Source: Rattus norvegicus (Eukaryota > Chordata > Mammalia > Rodentia > Muridae). From it: a stretch of DNA of 64,000 bases. Made by a program: the position numbers and the translations under genes. Each line of letters starts with the position of its first letter. Position 1 is the stretch's first letter. The notes beneath the pieces were generated by a model that did no database searches, was not told the origin of the DNA, and saw nothing but the letters and a program-made list of their open reading frames with translations. The DNA lies in contig NC_086031.1 in NCBI RefSeq assembly GCF_036323735.1, forward strand, positions 37,293,725 through 37,357,724. The letters are read 5' to 3'. Of this stretch, positions 1 to 11,269 are shown piece after piece.

Positions 1-420
1 TGTGTAGCGGAATTACCCTTTAACACCTTGAAGTAACATCTAATTAGGAAATGGAAGTCTATTTTAATTTTAGAACTTAGAGTATTTGCTGACACAAAAG
101 AGTGCGAATAAACAGAATTGAAGTGCATGGATCTTAAAATTAAAATTATTAAATAGATAAAAGAGAGAATATTAACTGTTGTCAAACATAATAGGGGAAA
201 GAAAACTCTCATGTGTTGCTTCCATGCAAACAGCTCCATGCACTTTGTAAATCTAACTGGCTTTTAACAGATCAAAACTTCTGTAGAACTTATAAAATAA
301 ATATCTTGATCTGAGGATGTAGCACAATATGACCGCCTAGCACGCTCAAATTCCTTGATTTGTTTCCACCACAGCATAAATTAGGCATACTAGTGACTGC
401 CTAAAATTCAAACAATTGCC
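1..420. other. AT-rich low-copy DNA, nothing recognised
   Basis: No repeat family, RNA gene or convincing reading frame is seen. Short open frames are of chance length for AT-rich mammalian DNA. Confidence 0.5.
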
Positions 421-540
421 AAATAGAGGCTGGAGTTTAAGATCATTTTTAGCCACATAGCAAGTATGAGGACAACCTGGGTTATACAGGTCCCTTTCGA
501 TATGAACAAAACCAAGACTGATCTAAAAAACACATGTATC
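420..540 (+). repeat. Degraded B1/B4-type SINE fragment
   Basis: The stretch follows the 3' half of a 7SL-derived B1 or B4 unit: 'agtttaagatca', then 'ccacatagcaagt', 'gacaacctgggtta', and an A-rich end. It is heavily diverged and its 5' half is not recognisable, so the family is uncertain. Confidence 0.45.
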
Positions 541-1660
541 ATAGTACTACTTATGAGAGAAAATAATAAATTTTCAAATCAGAGTGATGATTCCCATAGA
601 AGGAAGGAAGCAAGTCATAGAAGCTACAATAGAAACCCTTAAGAGTGCCGGCCATGTTGCTTTTCTGTTCTTGGCACCATCCGGATGAGATGTTGAAGTA
701 CTTGGCTCTATATAGAATGCTGGATGTACACTGAAAGCATTTTAAAGCAAAGCAAGATCTTACATGGGATTTATTAGCAGTTATCATTCACTTAAAATAT
801 GATCATGACAAATTGTTTCAGTCTTTCACTGAGAGCCTCAATGTAGCCATCAGCTTTCCTCTTTATGAAATTCTGTTTCCTTAATTTTCCAGTATGTGAT
901 AAATTCTCAGTGTCCATTTCTCAGTGTTAAGTCAAGCTATGAGCACAAGTTAAATAGTTTGATTACCTCTGACATTTCAGCTTTCAGTAAATCTCTCTGT
1001 TGGTTATAAAGTACTACTCTCATTTTGCCACAGGACCATCTCTGGGATAGAGAACAGTCCAGTCAAATCATTCATGTCAACTGGGCATCCATCTCTGACA
1101 TTCTCAAAACAGGGTCACTGTGCAGCTGTTCTCATCTTTCAGCATGTATGGCTTTTCTTTCAGGGAGCCCTTTAAAAGTGTTCCACTCAAAAAATCTTTA
1201 CAAAGTAGCACAGGCTTACAAAATGTAATAAATTCTTAATTATGGATTTTAATCACTCCCTACTCCCATACACTTCCTATCAGGATATCAGTTAATAGAT
1301 ATAAGAATCAGTGAGAAGACCAAGTGCTCTCTACACCAGTCCAGGAAACTCATTTAGCTTGAAAAAAAAAAAGGACATGCTTCAATGGGTAAAATAGTAA
1401 GGAGCATATTTATGAGTCCAAATTAATTAAATAGAATCCACAGGATACACATTTTGCTTGCATTAATGTTATAAAGTGTTCCTGAGTGTCAATCTCCTAT
1501 CAGGACTTGAGGATACTGGGTGCTTTTTGTGGATATTTTCATTCTGTTTTTCTTTATTTCTTTCCTCACCATAGCATCTACTTGATTTAATTCCTTTCTT
1601 TTACCACTTAACATAAACTAACTAGGTACTAGTATGATGAGGTAATTTAGTAGGATTTTC
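541..1660. other. Low-copy AT-rich DNA, no feature seen
   Basis: Neither a repeat family nor a gene is recognised. The open frames of 60-80 codons have no start context, codon bias or motif and are treated as chance. Confidence 0.5.
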
Positions 1661-1664
1661 CAGT

Positions 1665-1900
1665 GAAATATATCCTGGTCATTTTTCTCACTGCTGTGAC
1701 AGAAAACCTGGCAAATATACTTAAAGAAGGAAGCATTTATTGTGGCTCACTGTCTGAGGGTTTGGAAAGCATTATGGTAAATATATCAGATAATGATACT
1801 CTATCCACAGTCAGAAAGCCAAAAGATGAATGCTGGTATTCATCTCACTTTGATTTTTTTATTTAATCTTCTACCTCAACACATGGGACAATCTAACTTT
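1665..1900 (-). mobile_element. Rodent LTR-like repeat fragment (MaLR/RMER type)
   Basis: The text 'cactgctgtgacagaaaac', followed by 'aaggaagcatttattgtgg' and 'ctcactgtctgagggt', matches the reverse complement of the 3' end of a common murid MaLR/RMER-like LTR. That LTR normally reads '...gtgataaaataccatgac...ggtttattt'. Only this end is preserved and the subfamily cannot be assigned by eye. Confidence 0.5.
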
Positions 1901-2587
1901 TCTACCAGCCTCAATGGACCTAACCTACAGACTTCCTCACTGATGGATGAGTCTAAATAAAACTGGTAAGTACGTAATATGAGTGACAGCAGAAGTTAAA
2001 GTAGAACATAAACATAAAATTAAATCTATTTAAAATGATGAATCTGGAAAATAGAAAAAAGAATACTAACAGCATATGTAAATATTCAATAAATTTCAAT
2101 TTTCCAGCACCCTATAGGAAGAGACAGGGTTAAGGGAGTGAAAGAGGGAGGGAAGGAGAGAGGAGTTTCTAGATGGATTTTGTTCTCTTTTTAGTTCTGA
2201 GGGCCAACAACAAAGCCTAGTATATAGGAGGCAAGTGTTCTCTCATGAAACTATAACCCAAGACCATCAAATGAAATCTCCATCACAGAGATTCGATGTT
2301 ACAATCCTCCCAAGTCCAGTTGTTGACGGTATTGAAGAGAGAACTGACTTTAGCTTTCAACTTTCACTTTCATTGTTTGTGGAGATTCCTTCTAATGTTT
2401 CTTCCAGTGGTCTAGACCTCAAGTCAGGAATCCACATTACTGGAGTCCTCCTGCTAGGAATGAAGGTATTTGTAAGAGATACTTGGGTATTCTATTTTGC
2501 TAGCAGATTACAAAGACAATGAACCACAAGGACAAAAATTTTCATAAATGTTAAATTGTTAATTACTTTAAGTACAGTAATTGGGAG
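1901..2587. other. Low-copy DNA with a short GA-rich patch
   Basis: A purine-rich patch lies at about 2120-2165. Otherwise nothing is recognised. A 95-codon open frame at 2235-2522 resembles no known protein. Confidence 0.45.
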
Positions 2588-2870
2588 CCTAAAGAGAGTG
2601 CTCAGTGGTAAGAAGATTGATGCAAAGACATGAAGGCTGGAATTCAAATCCCCAGCACCCACATAAAAAAGGAGTTGAGGCTACATGAGCTTGTAACTCC
2701 TGCTGGAGGAAGAGAAAAGTCTCTAGAGCATCCTGACTGTCAGAACAAGGCAAGGAGTGAGAGAACACCCAGTGTCTTCTCTAGGCCTCAATATGCAATT
2801 CAACACTCATATGCACACAGCTGTGTGCCCATGCATTCCCCACCCCCCACACACACTTGTACACCCAAAT
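2588..2870 (+). repeat. B3/B2-family SINE
   Basis: A tRNA-derived head is visible ('gagtgctcagtggtaag', then 'ggaattcaaatccccagca', the degraded A-box and B-box regions). It is followed by the B3-like body and a pyrimidine/CA-rich tail with 'cccccacacacac'. It reads left to right and is diverged. Confidence 0.7.
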
Positions 2871-4270
2871 TTTACTGCTCATCTTATGACTTTCCTTTTG
2901 CCTTTGGAGAGATGTTGCATTTTATGACTCCTGTGTCCTTTAAAATGTGGATAAGAATCCTAACAACAGACCCTAATCCAAAGAGCAGATGCAACATTGC
3001 TTTGTTAGATCTCACTCCCTGGACTCTAAAGACTTAGGTAATGGAACTATGCATCTCAGATGCATCTGAGAACAGGAAATCACACCTTAGGGCTTCCCTC
3101 ATGGCAGTCATGGATGTCACTGCCAGTTGAGGTTTCCTGTTACACTCTGAGGTCTACTCTAATCATCTTTTCCTCACCATGCTCCTAATGTTCACAAATG
3201 CCCAGCACACAATGCCTTCTGTTTACTTCACAGCCCCAAAGATTCTAGCTGTTCTGTGTTCCAAAATGAAAGATTCCCCCCTCCCTCCAGGGGAAGAAGC
3301 CTAGGGAGAATGAAGACTAAAACAGAAACTCCTACTTCCCAAGAAGCTGAAACTTACGAGATTCCAAGTACCTTTCCCTAGTTTAAATCACAGTAAACAG
3401 TTGCTGGAGAAAGGAAAACTCTATTGGTTTTAGCTGCAAGCAGCAGACTTTCCCACCAGCAAAGCTGTCTTCAAGCGATGCAAAATTCTAGAAATGTTGC
3501 TTTCCTGACTCATTACTCACCCTGAATTGAGTATTTTCATGATTCCGCTGTCATAAATTTATCTATCCTCCAATAGGAAATCTCTCACACAAACCCCTGC
3601 AAATAGACCCAATAACTTCACTGATTCTCCAAGCTGAACTTGGAGAATTCTTACTTTGGTCAGTTCTTGGTTCTATCTTAGGTAACCAGACATTTGCTCA
3701 CAACACCCCCAGAAGTTCTAAAACACTTCTCATTGTCTCTGACAGAGTGAGTCCATTTCTGTTGCCTCTTGAAGACCCTAATTAGCAGGTTGCAGGCAAC
3801 CATTTAAGCTTGATAAGCTCAAGGTAAGAATTCTTTGCTATGTGTTAGATTGGTAGTAAGCTGAATTAACTAACATCTTTTCCTCAGCTAGGTGACCGAC
3901 CGCATAGTCACTCATTTAAAAATCATGACAATGTCGGCCATCTATGCACCTCCATTTTGAGGTTAAAATAATTGGATTTCAGACTCCTTTTATTTCAAAT
4001 GTGAAGTCCAGAACTCTTAAAAGAGTTTCTACCACAGAGGGTGGAGATGACTGGAAGAAATTCTCATATGCTTATCAGTGAGTTTGAGCCTAATGCTTTC
4101 CAGTTTATGGGCATGCTGATAAGAAAACAAATTGAAAAATGCAGAAAGTGGAACCAGGCTTGGCTATCTCCCATGCACATTTTTCCTACTACTCCAGGCT
4201 TTTCATTCTACTCCCTGAAATTTCAAGTCACCCTTGGCTACAAATGAAGAAGTGAAGTTTTATATTTCAG
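2871..4270. other. Low-copy DNA, nothing recognised
   Basis: About 1.4 kb of non-repetitive-looking sequence. No splice-flanked exon, promoter or RNA gene could be supported on either strand. Confidence 0.45.
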
Positions 4271-4274
4271 GCTT

Positions 4275-4304
4275 TTTGTTTGTTTGTTTGTTTGTTTGTT
4301 TGTG
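4275..4304. repeat. (TTTG)n microsatellite
   Basis: Six or more near-perfect TTTG units are present, followed by a G/T-rich stretch to about 4330. Such a run often marks the A-tail of a minus-strand retroposon, but no body is recognisable to the right. Confidence 0.85.
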
Positions 4305-4789
4305 TGGTTGGGGTTGGGTGGGTGGTGATTGTTGTTGATTGGTTAGTTTGGTTTCTTTTTTTAAACTGTATATCAGAAACTTTCAAATGTTTCTTTCATT
4401 ATAGTCTCCCAAATGACTTGATATTTGTAAAAATAACCACAAAATATTAGGCTAAATCATGGAAAACCTATGTCCAGGATTATACTTTTTATTTTCCTAT
4501 CATTTTGTGAATATACATATAATTGAAACAATGGTGAGTTGAACATGAGTGCCATTTAAATTTAAACATAGTAGGTGGTCCACTGTAAGCAAAGTTGAAT
4601 ATTTCTCGATTTGGCCCATGTGGTTCTCTAGAGCGGTTTGTTCCTTGAACTTGTGCTTATCTATTGTGACAAAGCTAAACACAGTCTATCTGTGCTGTAG
4701 GCATAACTATGATATGACATAGTGTAATATTTTTTTCTTAGATAAGTAAAAAAAAGTGGTAATTTGAGAAATTTCTGATTCTTGGTAAT

Positions 4790-5225
4790 ATTAGGGTTCT
4801 TGAAAGGAGCAGACTTTATATAATATGTAATATATAAATATTATAATATAAAATATTTATATTGCTATAGAATATAAATACATTATATATGCATATATGT
4901 ATGAAATTTATTATAATGGATGACAGGCTGTAGTTCAGCTAGTCCTACAATGGTTGTCTACCCACAGAAGGTTCAAGAATCCAGTAGTTTTTCAGGCTCA
5001 GCTGATCTTCACTATAACCTAGGATCCTGAAAAGCAATACGTTCTAATGCCAGCAAGGAATAGACTTACCAGTGAGAGCAAACAGGCAAAATGATTAAGC
5101 ATCCTTTTCCCTTGCTCTTTGTATAGGCTTCCATCAGATGGTGTGGCCTAGATTAAAGAGGTGAGTCTTCCTATTTCAAAAGATCTGTATTAAAGTTATA
5201 ACTTCTCCCTTCAAAAGATCTAGTG
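4790..5225 (-). mobile_element. Rodent LTR-like interspersed repeat with AT-rich insert
   Basis: The order 'agggttcttgaaaggagcag', an AT-rich run (4815-4905), 'gacaggctgtagttcagct', 'aagaatccagtagtttttc' and 'ataggcttccatcagatgg' matches a widespread murid repeat that I know but cannot name with certainty. It is probably the reverse complement of a MaLR/RMER-like LTR. The AT run is a microsatellite expansion inside it. Confidence 0.5.
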
Positions 5226-5239
5226 TGAGTATGTTCCTA

Positions 5240-5427
5240 GATAGGATCTTTTCTTCCTTGGTAGTTCGCCAAGTAGTCTAGGCTAGCTCTTGTTTCCTTC
5301 TCCCCAGTGATGGAATTATACATATATGCCACTATGCTCAGCTTCTGCTTATGACTTCTGGAGTTTCAATTCAGCTCTTCACATTTGCATAACAAGCACA
5401 TTACAGTGAGCCATCTCCTCAGCCTGA
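5240..5427 (-). repeat. B4/B1-type SINE, reversed
   Basis: Read on the minus strand, it begins 'gctgaggagatggctcac', a tRNA-like SINE head. It continues through 'gctgagcatagtggcata' and 'ggagaaggaaacaagagc', a B1-like body. This is the composite structure typical of murid B4 SINEs, diverged. Confidence 0.6.
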
Positions 5428-5467
5428 TGTCCCTGGGTATCTTTGTTAGGAAAGGCATCCTTGTGCA

Positions 5468-5469
<2 letters not shown>

Positions 5470-5506
<37 letters not shown>
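5470..5506. repeat. (TG)n microsatellite
   Basis: An uninterrupted run of about 18 TG units. It abuts a reversed B4 end at 5507, so it is probably that SINE's CA-rich 3' tail read on the opposite strand. Confidence 0.95.
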
Positions 5507-5508
<2 letters not shown>

Positions 5509-5605
5509 ATGTTTGTGGAGGACAAAGGGCTAAAGTATACCTCAGTTGCTTTACCATCCTATTGCTTTTGAGACTGTCTCTCACTGAACCTGATGTTCAC
5601 TGGTT
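5507..5605 (-). repeat. B4 SINE 3' part, reversed
   Basis: The order 'gtttgtggaggacaaaggg', 'tacctcagttgct', 'ttgagactgtctctcactg' and 'cctgatgttcactgg' is the reverse complement of the B4 3' region. It continues from the adjoining TG run. Confidence 0.55.
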
Positions 5606-5690
5606 GGCAAGACTGGTTCAGTGATGAAGAGTAATCACTGCTCTGGTAGACGTCCCAAGTTCAGTTCCTAGCACCCTCCTCCATCAACTC
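5606..5690 (+). repeat. tRNA-derived SINE head (B2/B3-like)
   Basis: The segments 'gactggttcagtgatgaag', 'actgctctggtagacgtcc' and 'agttcagttcctagcacc' form the recognisable pol III-type head of a B2/B3-class SINE. The body downstream is lost. Confidence 0.55.
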
Positions 5691-6189
5691 TCAACCAAAG
5701 AAAATGAGTTTCTTGAGGCATCAGATGACAAGAAGCATTTGTAAGGGAGCTGCAAGGAAAGGGTATTCTAAAGTGGATTCTATTGTGGCAAAGATGAAGA
5801 ACCACAGAGAATGTGGGTAGAGTGGAAGGTTGGGAGATGTATAGTGCTCTTGCCTATGAACACAGTGAAAGGACACTGGGAATGTGGAGTTGATAAATGG
5901 CCAGAAAGCAGGGAATGTTACTATAGTGCTCTCTGGGCATCATAGGACCAATGGCTTGTAACAACAATTACATGTTTGTATGTGTGTGTACACTTGTGGA
6001 GGCCAGAGTTCTCTTCCACAGAATGGATTCAAATGTAACCAATCTTCCCACACAGACTTTGTAAATAATCTTAAAATGAATAACTTTTTACCTTCTACAA
6101 AGAGACAAATATATGTTTTAACCCAAATTAAGAAACCTTTACTTGTAGTAAGTTCACTCAAATTGCAATGTCCTCAAATTCTAATCCCC
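5691..6189. other. Low-copy DNA with a small reversed SINE end
   Basis: Around 5970-6010, 'gtgtgtgtacacttgtgga' followed by 'ggccagagttctc' looks like a reversed B3/B4 tail. The rest is unrecognised. Confidence 0.4.
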
Positions 6190-6639
6190 CAGTGTTATCC
6201 CAGCTTTATAGCTCACCACCTGCTGTGCCCTAACTCCCTGATATTTATATCTGTCCCCAATTCCTAGTGGACCACACAGATCTTCTCTACAGCCCTATTG
6301 CTCCAACCCATTCCTTTGGTCATACACAGCTCCTGTAGTTTCTCTCTACCTGGAAATCCACAAGCGGATCATGATTCTTCACTACACAGAACCATGTATG
6401 AGTTCTTCACTATCTGTCCTATGCTCCAATTCCAACCCACAATCTTATCCCTAGCTTTGTAGCAGACTATATGCTGTGATGCCTTCCCCCTACTTCTTTG
6501 TCCCATTACACATCCAGCTTTCTTTTTTACTGTGGACACTTCAGCTGCTCCCCAATAGCCAACCCCTATTGCTTACTTTCATCTCACAAACCTAGATACA
6601 TATTTTACCTGATGCCCAGTGCCCATAACTGGAAGAATC

Positions 6640-7700
6640 TTACCAGGCATGCACTATCAAACAACTTACAACAGCCATATTTCTCTAAAAAACAGAAAGG
6701 GCAACAGAAACCAAGGAAACAGAACACCCAACAAAGACAAGTCCAGATATCAGAACCTAGAATTATAATCATTTCAAACTTAGATGTCTAGACATCAGCC
6801 AAAAAAAAAACCAAACAAACAAAAATCAATAAAAGGTAGAACAATGTGTCACCAATAGAGCCTAGGAACCCAGGTACTGTAGTCTCAGAGAACTGCAACA
6901 TAGGTAATGCACAAGACAAGGATTTCAAGAAAAAGCTTGTCTCACAGGCATTCCAACACACTTAGGATCACAAGTGAGACCACCACTACCTGGCCCAAGT
7001 GGGACCTGACTGGAGCATAGAAGACCCAAGTACAGCTGGGAACAGAATCCTTCCATGTTTCATCTGTTTCATTGACACAACAGTCAAAGAAAATAAATCA
7101 TGCAAAAATTTTCTTAATGCAAAACTTCCAGGAAAGCCAGGATACAATGAAAAGACCAACCTAAAAATAATAGGTATAGGAGAGAGTAAAGATTCCCAAT
7201 CAACTCAAAGGGCCAGAACATATCTGCAACAAAATAGTATAAGAAAATGTTCTTTACCTAAAATGAGAGATGTCCAAAAACATACAAGAAGCTTACAGAA
7301 TGCCAAATAGGTTGGATGAGGAAAAAATTCTACCCACTACATAATAATCAAAACACCAAATGCAGAAAACAAAGAAAGAGTATTAAAGTAGTAAAGGAAA
7401 AATGCCAAGTAGCATATAAAAGCAGACCTATCAGAATTATACCATACTTCTCACCAGAGAATAAAAGCCAGAAGATCCTGGGAAGATGTTGTACAGATCC
7501 TAGGAGAACACAAATGCCAGCACAGGCTACTATATCCATCAAAACTCTCAATTACCATAGATAGAGAAATCAAGATATTCCATGACAAAACCAAATTTAA
7601 ACTATATCTTTCCGCCAACAGACAACGATGGTAACAGATGGAAAACTCCAAAACAAAGAGGGAATCTACACCCAAGAAAAAGCAAAAAAAGATTAATCTT
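6640..7700 (+). pseudogene. Old L1 ORF1 remnant
   Basis: This matches the L1 ORF1 region, which encodes the RNA-binding nucleic-acid chaperone of the L1 ribonucleoprotein. The C-terminal half aligns best. The stretch 7150-7310 parallels the RRM part of the younger copy, and 7370-7560 parallels its C-terminal domain ('cctatcagaattataccat', then 'atccatcaaaactctcaat'). The N-terminal part looks like an older murid Lx type with a Q/N-rich composition. Many stops and frameshifts are present. It is non-functional. Confidence 0.75.
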
Positions 7701-7774
7701 TTCTCAAAAAAATGAAGAAAAAATAGCCACACAAACATAATTGCACCTCTAACAACAAAAATAACAGGAAGCAA

Positions 7775-9960
7775 CAATCACTGATCCTTAACATCTATTA
7801 ATATCAATGGACTCAACACCACAATAAAAAGACATAGACTAACAGAATGGATACTTAAAGAGGACCCAACATTTTGTTGAATACAGTAATCACACCTCAG
7901 TGACAATGAAAAACATTACTCAGAGTAACTAACTGGAAAAAAATTCCAAGCAAATGGTCCCAAGAAACAAGCTGGAATGGCCATTATAATATTGAACAAA
8001 ATCGACATTCAACTAAAACTCATGAAAAAAAATGAGGAGGGACCCTTCATACTCCTCAAAGGAAAAAAAATTACCTAGATGAATTATCAAGTCTGAACAT
8101 CTATGCTCCAAAGTCTAGGTCACCTACTTTCATAAAAAAATAACTTTACTAAACTCAAAGTGCACATTGAACCTCATACAATAATAGTGGGAGACTTCAA
8201 CAGCCCACTTTCACCAAGGCACAGCTCATGGAAACAGAAGTCAAACAGCAACACAATGAAACTAACAGAAGATATAAATCAAATGGATTTATGAGCTACT
8301 TTTAGAACATTCCACCCTAAAACAAAAGAATATTCCTTATTCTCAGCATCTAAAAGTACTTTCTCCAAAATTTACCATATAACCGATCACTAAACAAGCC
8401 TCAACAGATACAAGAAGTTTGAAATAATCCCATATATCATTTCAGATCACCATAGACTAAGGCTGGACTTCATTAACAACAAAAACAACGGAAATCACAC
8501 ACACACATGGAACCAGAACAACATTCTACTCAACAGTAATTTGATTAAAAAAGAAATGAAAGAAATTAAAGACTTTTTAGAAATCAATGAATATGAAGGC
8601 ACAACATATCCAAATGGATGGGACACAATGAAATCAGTGTTAAGAGGAAAACTCATAGCTCCGAGTGCCTCCAAAAAGAAACTGGCGAGAGCATACACTT
8701 GCAGCTTAACAGGACACCTGAAATTTCTAGATCAAACAGAATCAAATACTTCAAAGAGGAGTAGATGGCAGGAAATAATTGAACTCAGCTGAAATCAATG
8801 AAGTATAAACAAAGAGATTATACAAAACATCAACAAAATTAGGTGCTTGTTCTTTGAGAAAATCAACAAGATAGATAAATAATTAGGAAGACTAACTAGA
8901 AGGCACAGAGACAGTATCCCAATTTACAAAATCAGAAGTGATATGGAAGACATAACAACAGAAAATGAAGAAATTCAAAAAATCATCAAATCCTACTACA
9001 AAAGCCTATACTCAATGAAAAATGAAAAATGGATAAAATGGATAATTATATAAACAGATAACAAGTGCCAAATTATATCAGGATCAGACAAACCATCTAA
9101 ACAGTCGGTAACCCCTAAAGAAATAGAAGTCATTAATAGTCTCCCAACCAACAAATGTCCAGGACCAGATGGGTTTAGTGAATAAATCTATCAGATCTTC
9201 AAAGAAGAACAAACTACCAATACTCTTCAAATTATTCCAGAAAATAGATACAGAAAGAACATTACTGAATTTGTTCTATGAAGCCACAGGTACTCTGATA
9301 ATTAAACCACACAAAGACCCAACAAAGAAAGAAAACTTCAGACCAATTTCTATTACAAATATTGATGCAAAAATAAACAATACAATTCTTGCAAACCAAA
9401 TCCAAGAATATATCAAAGCAATCATTCACCATGACCAAATAGGCTTCATCCAAGGGATGCAATGAATGTTAAATATACGGAAATCTATTGAAATAATCCA
9501 CTATATAAACAAACTCAAAGGAAAAAAAAACTACATAATCATCTCATTAGATGCTGAACATTCATGTGACAAAATTAAACACCTTCATGTTAAAAAACTT
9601 AGAAAGATCAGGAATTGAAAGCAATACCAAACCAGTAGCCAACATCAAAGTAAATGGGGAGAAATTTGGAGCAATCCCACTAAAATCAGGGACTAAAGAA
9701 GCCTGCCCACTCTCTCCCTACCTATTCAACATAGTACTGGAATTTCTAGGGATATCAGGTAGACAACAAAAGAGGTCAATGGGATACAAATTATGAAAGA
9801 AGAAGTCAAAATACCACTATTTGGAGATGATCTGATAGTATATTTTAGTATTCCCCAAATTTCCTCAAGAGAACACCTTTAGATAATAAACAACTTCAGC
9901 AACGTAGCTGGATATAAATCAGTAAAGTAGCCTTCCTCTACTCAAAAAAGCAGTCTACAG
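7775..9960 (+). pseudogene. Old L1 ORF2 remnant (endonuclease to RT)
   Basis: This is the decayed ORF2 of the older L1. Endonuclease-like text runs from about 7780 ('cttaacatctattaatatc') through the GDFN-equivalent near 8190 ('agtgggagacttcaac'). The reverse transcriptase region includes 9270-9960, where the catalytic motif near 9820 would read F-G-D-D rather than F-A-D-D. Stop codons and frameshifts break the frame many times; the longest surviving open pieces are about 80-100 codons. The C-terminal part continues after the inserted L1, from 17005. Confidence 0.85.
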
Positions 9961-9962
9961 AT

Positions 9963-9976
9963 AAAATGCAATCCCC
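9963..9976 (+). repeat. 14-bp target-site duplication, left copy
   Basis: AAAATGCAATCCCC occurs here immediately before the 5' end of the younger L1, and again at 16991-17004 immediately after its poly(A). In an uninterrupted L1 this segment occurs once within ORF2, so the duplication was made by the insertion. The A-start at the junction fits the L1 endonuclease preference (TTTT/A on the bottom strand). Confidence 0.95.
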
Positions 9977-10575
9977 GGAGAGACCCAACCGCCTGGTCAG
10001 GTGGGCACTCCTGAGGCTGCAGAGCTGAAGAGACCACCAACACTGCCCACCCCTGCCCACATCCCTGGCCCAAGAGGAAACTGTATAAGGCCTCTGGGCT
10101 CCCGTGGGGGAGGGCCCAGGAGCGGCAGGACCCCTGCCTGAGACACTGCCGGAACCTGAAGGAAACAGACCGGATAAACAGTTCTCTGCACCCAAATCCC
10201 GTGGGAGGGAGAGCAAAACCTTCAGAGAGGCAGACAAGCCTGGGAAACCAGAAGAGACTGCTCTCTGCACACACATCTCGGACGCCAGAGGAAAACACCA
10301 AAGGCCATCTGGAACCCTGGTGCACTGAAGGTCCCGGAAGGGGCGGCGCAGATCTTCCTGGTTGCTGCCACTGCAGAGAGCCCGGGGGCAGCACCCCGCG
10401 AGCGAACTTGAGCCTGGGGACCACAGGTAAGACAAACTTTTCTGCTGCAAGAAAGCTGCCTGGTGAGCTCAGGACACAGGGAGGCAGAATTCCTCTAGGA
10501 CCCGGCACGTCCTGTGTTTACTGGAAGTCCCACACCCGCGGATCCCGGCCTGCAGCAGCTCTCTGCTCCCAGACC
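9977..10575 (+). promoter_or_regulatory. L1 5' UTR monomer 1 (slightly truncated)
   Basis: A GC- and CpG-rich promoter monomer. It repeats 606 bp downstream at high identity: 'gacccaac' at 9982 and 10588, and 'ggtaagac' at 10426 and 11032. Rodent L1 monomers carry the sense promoter of the element. Here the first monomer begins partway into the unit, as is usual when reverse transcription stops early. Its composition contrasts sharply with the AT-rich flanks. Confidence 0.9.
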
Positions 10576-11180
10576 CCGTGAGAGAGAGACCCAACTGCCA
10601 GGTCAGGTGGGCACTCCTGAGGCTGCAGAGCAGAAGAGACCACCAACACTGCCCACCCCTGTTCACATCCCTGGCCCAAGAGGAAACTGTATAAGGCCTC
10701 TGGGCTCCCGTGTGGGAGGGCCCAGGAGCGGCAGGACCCCTGCCTGAGACACCGCCGGAACCTGAAGGAAACAGACCGGATAAACAGTTCTCTGCACCCA
10801 AATCCCGTGGGAGGGAGAGCTAAACCTTCAGAGAGGCAGACAAGCCTGGGAAACCAGAAGAAACTGCTCTCTGCACACACATCTCGGACACCAGAGGAGA
10901 ACACCAAAGGCCATCTGGAACCCTGATGCACTGAAGCTCCCGGAAGGAGCGGCGCAGATCTTCCTGGTTGCTGCCGCCACAGAGAGCCCGAGGGCAGCAC
11001 CCCGCGAGCGAACTTGAGCCTCAGGACCACAGGTAAGACCAACTTTTCTGCTGCAAGTGACCTGCCTGGTCAACTCAAGACACAGGCCCACAGGAACAGC
11101 TGAAGACCTGTAGAGAGGAAAAACTACACTCCCGAAAGCAGAACACTCTGTCCCCATAACTGACTGAAAGAGAGGAAAAC
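10576..11180 (+). promoter_or_regulatory. L1 5' UTR monomer 2
   Basis: The second tandem copy of the ~606-bp monomer, nearest to ORF1. It repeats the 'ggcagacaagcctgggaaacc' region and the end segment with 'cacaggtaagacc'. Small differences from monomer 1 are scattered. It is expected to be the promoter unit closest to the coding region; no promoter activity can be judged from sequence alone. Confidence 0.88.
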
Positions 11181-11269
11181 AGGTCTACAGCACTCCTGAC
11201 ACACAGGCTTATAGGACAGTCTAGCCACTGTCAGAAATAGCAGAACAAAGTAACACTAGAGATAATCTG
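11181..11269 (+). other. L1 5' UTR non-monomeric tether
   Basis: Unique leader between the last monomer and the ORF1 start, containing 'acacacaggcttataggac' and 'ccactgtcagaaatagcag'. The same leader is present in the older L1 at 52515-52609. Confidence 0.75.

Larger units (their letters stand above)
6190..9976 (+). mobile_element. Old L1 (Lx-like), 5' portion, interrupted by a younger L1
   Basis: This is the left part of one decayed L1: a C/T-rich 5' UTR (about 6190-6640), ORF1 remnant (about 6640-7700), and ORF2 from endonuclease to reverse transcriptase (about 7775-9960). Line-by-line homology to the younger copy is evident, for example in 'aataataggtata', 'gactcaacaccacaataaa' and 'tttggagatgatctgatag'. 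The element resumes at 17005. The 5' boundary is approximate because the start of the UTR fades into flanking DNA. A ~215-bp internal deletion relative to the younger L1 lies near 9945. Confidence 0.9.

Noticed and set aside
5385..5624. Open frames with poly-CVCV or THTH stretches over (TG)n runs (also near 24890, 27273, 30510, 33318, 37604, 42832, 45269)
   Set aside because: These are translations of dinucleotide or tetranucleotide microsatellites, which have no stops in most frames; no flanking coding signal.
10104..10581. Plus-strand Pro/Gly/Arg-rich frames in the L1 monomers
   Set aside because: GC-rich 5' UTR has few stops; frames start and end at random points of the monomer.
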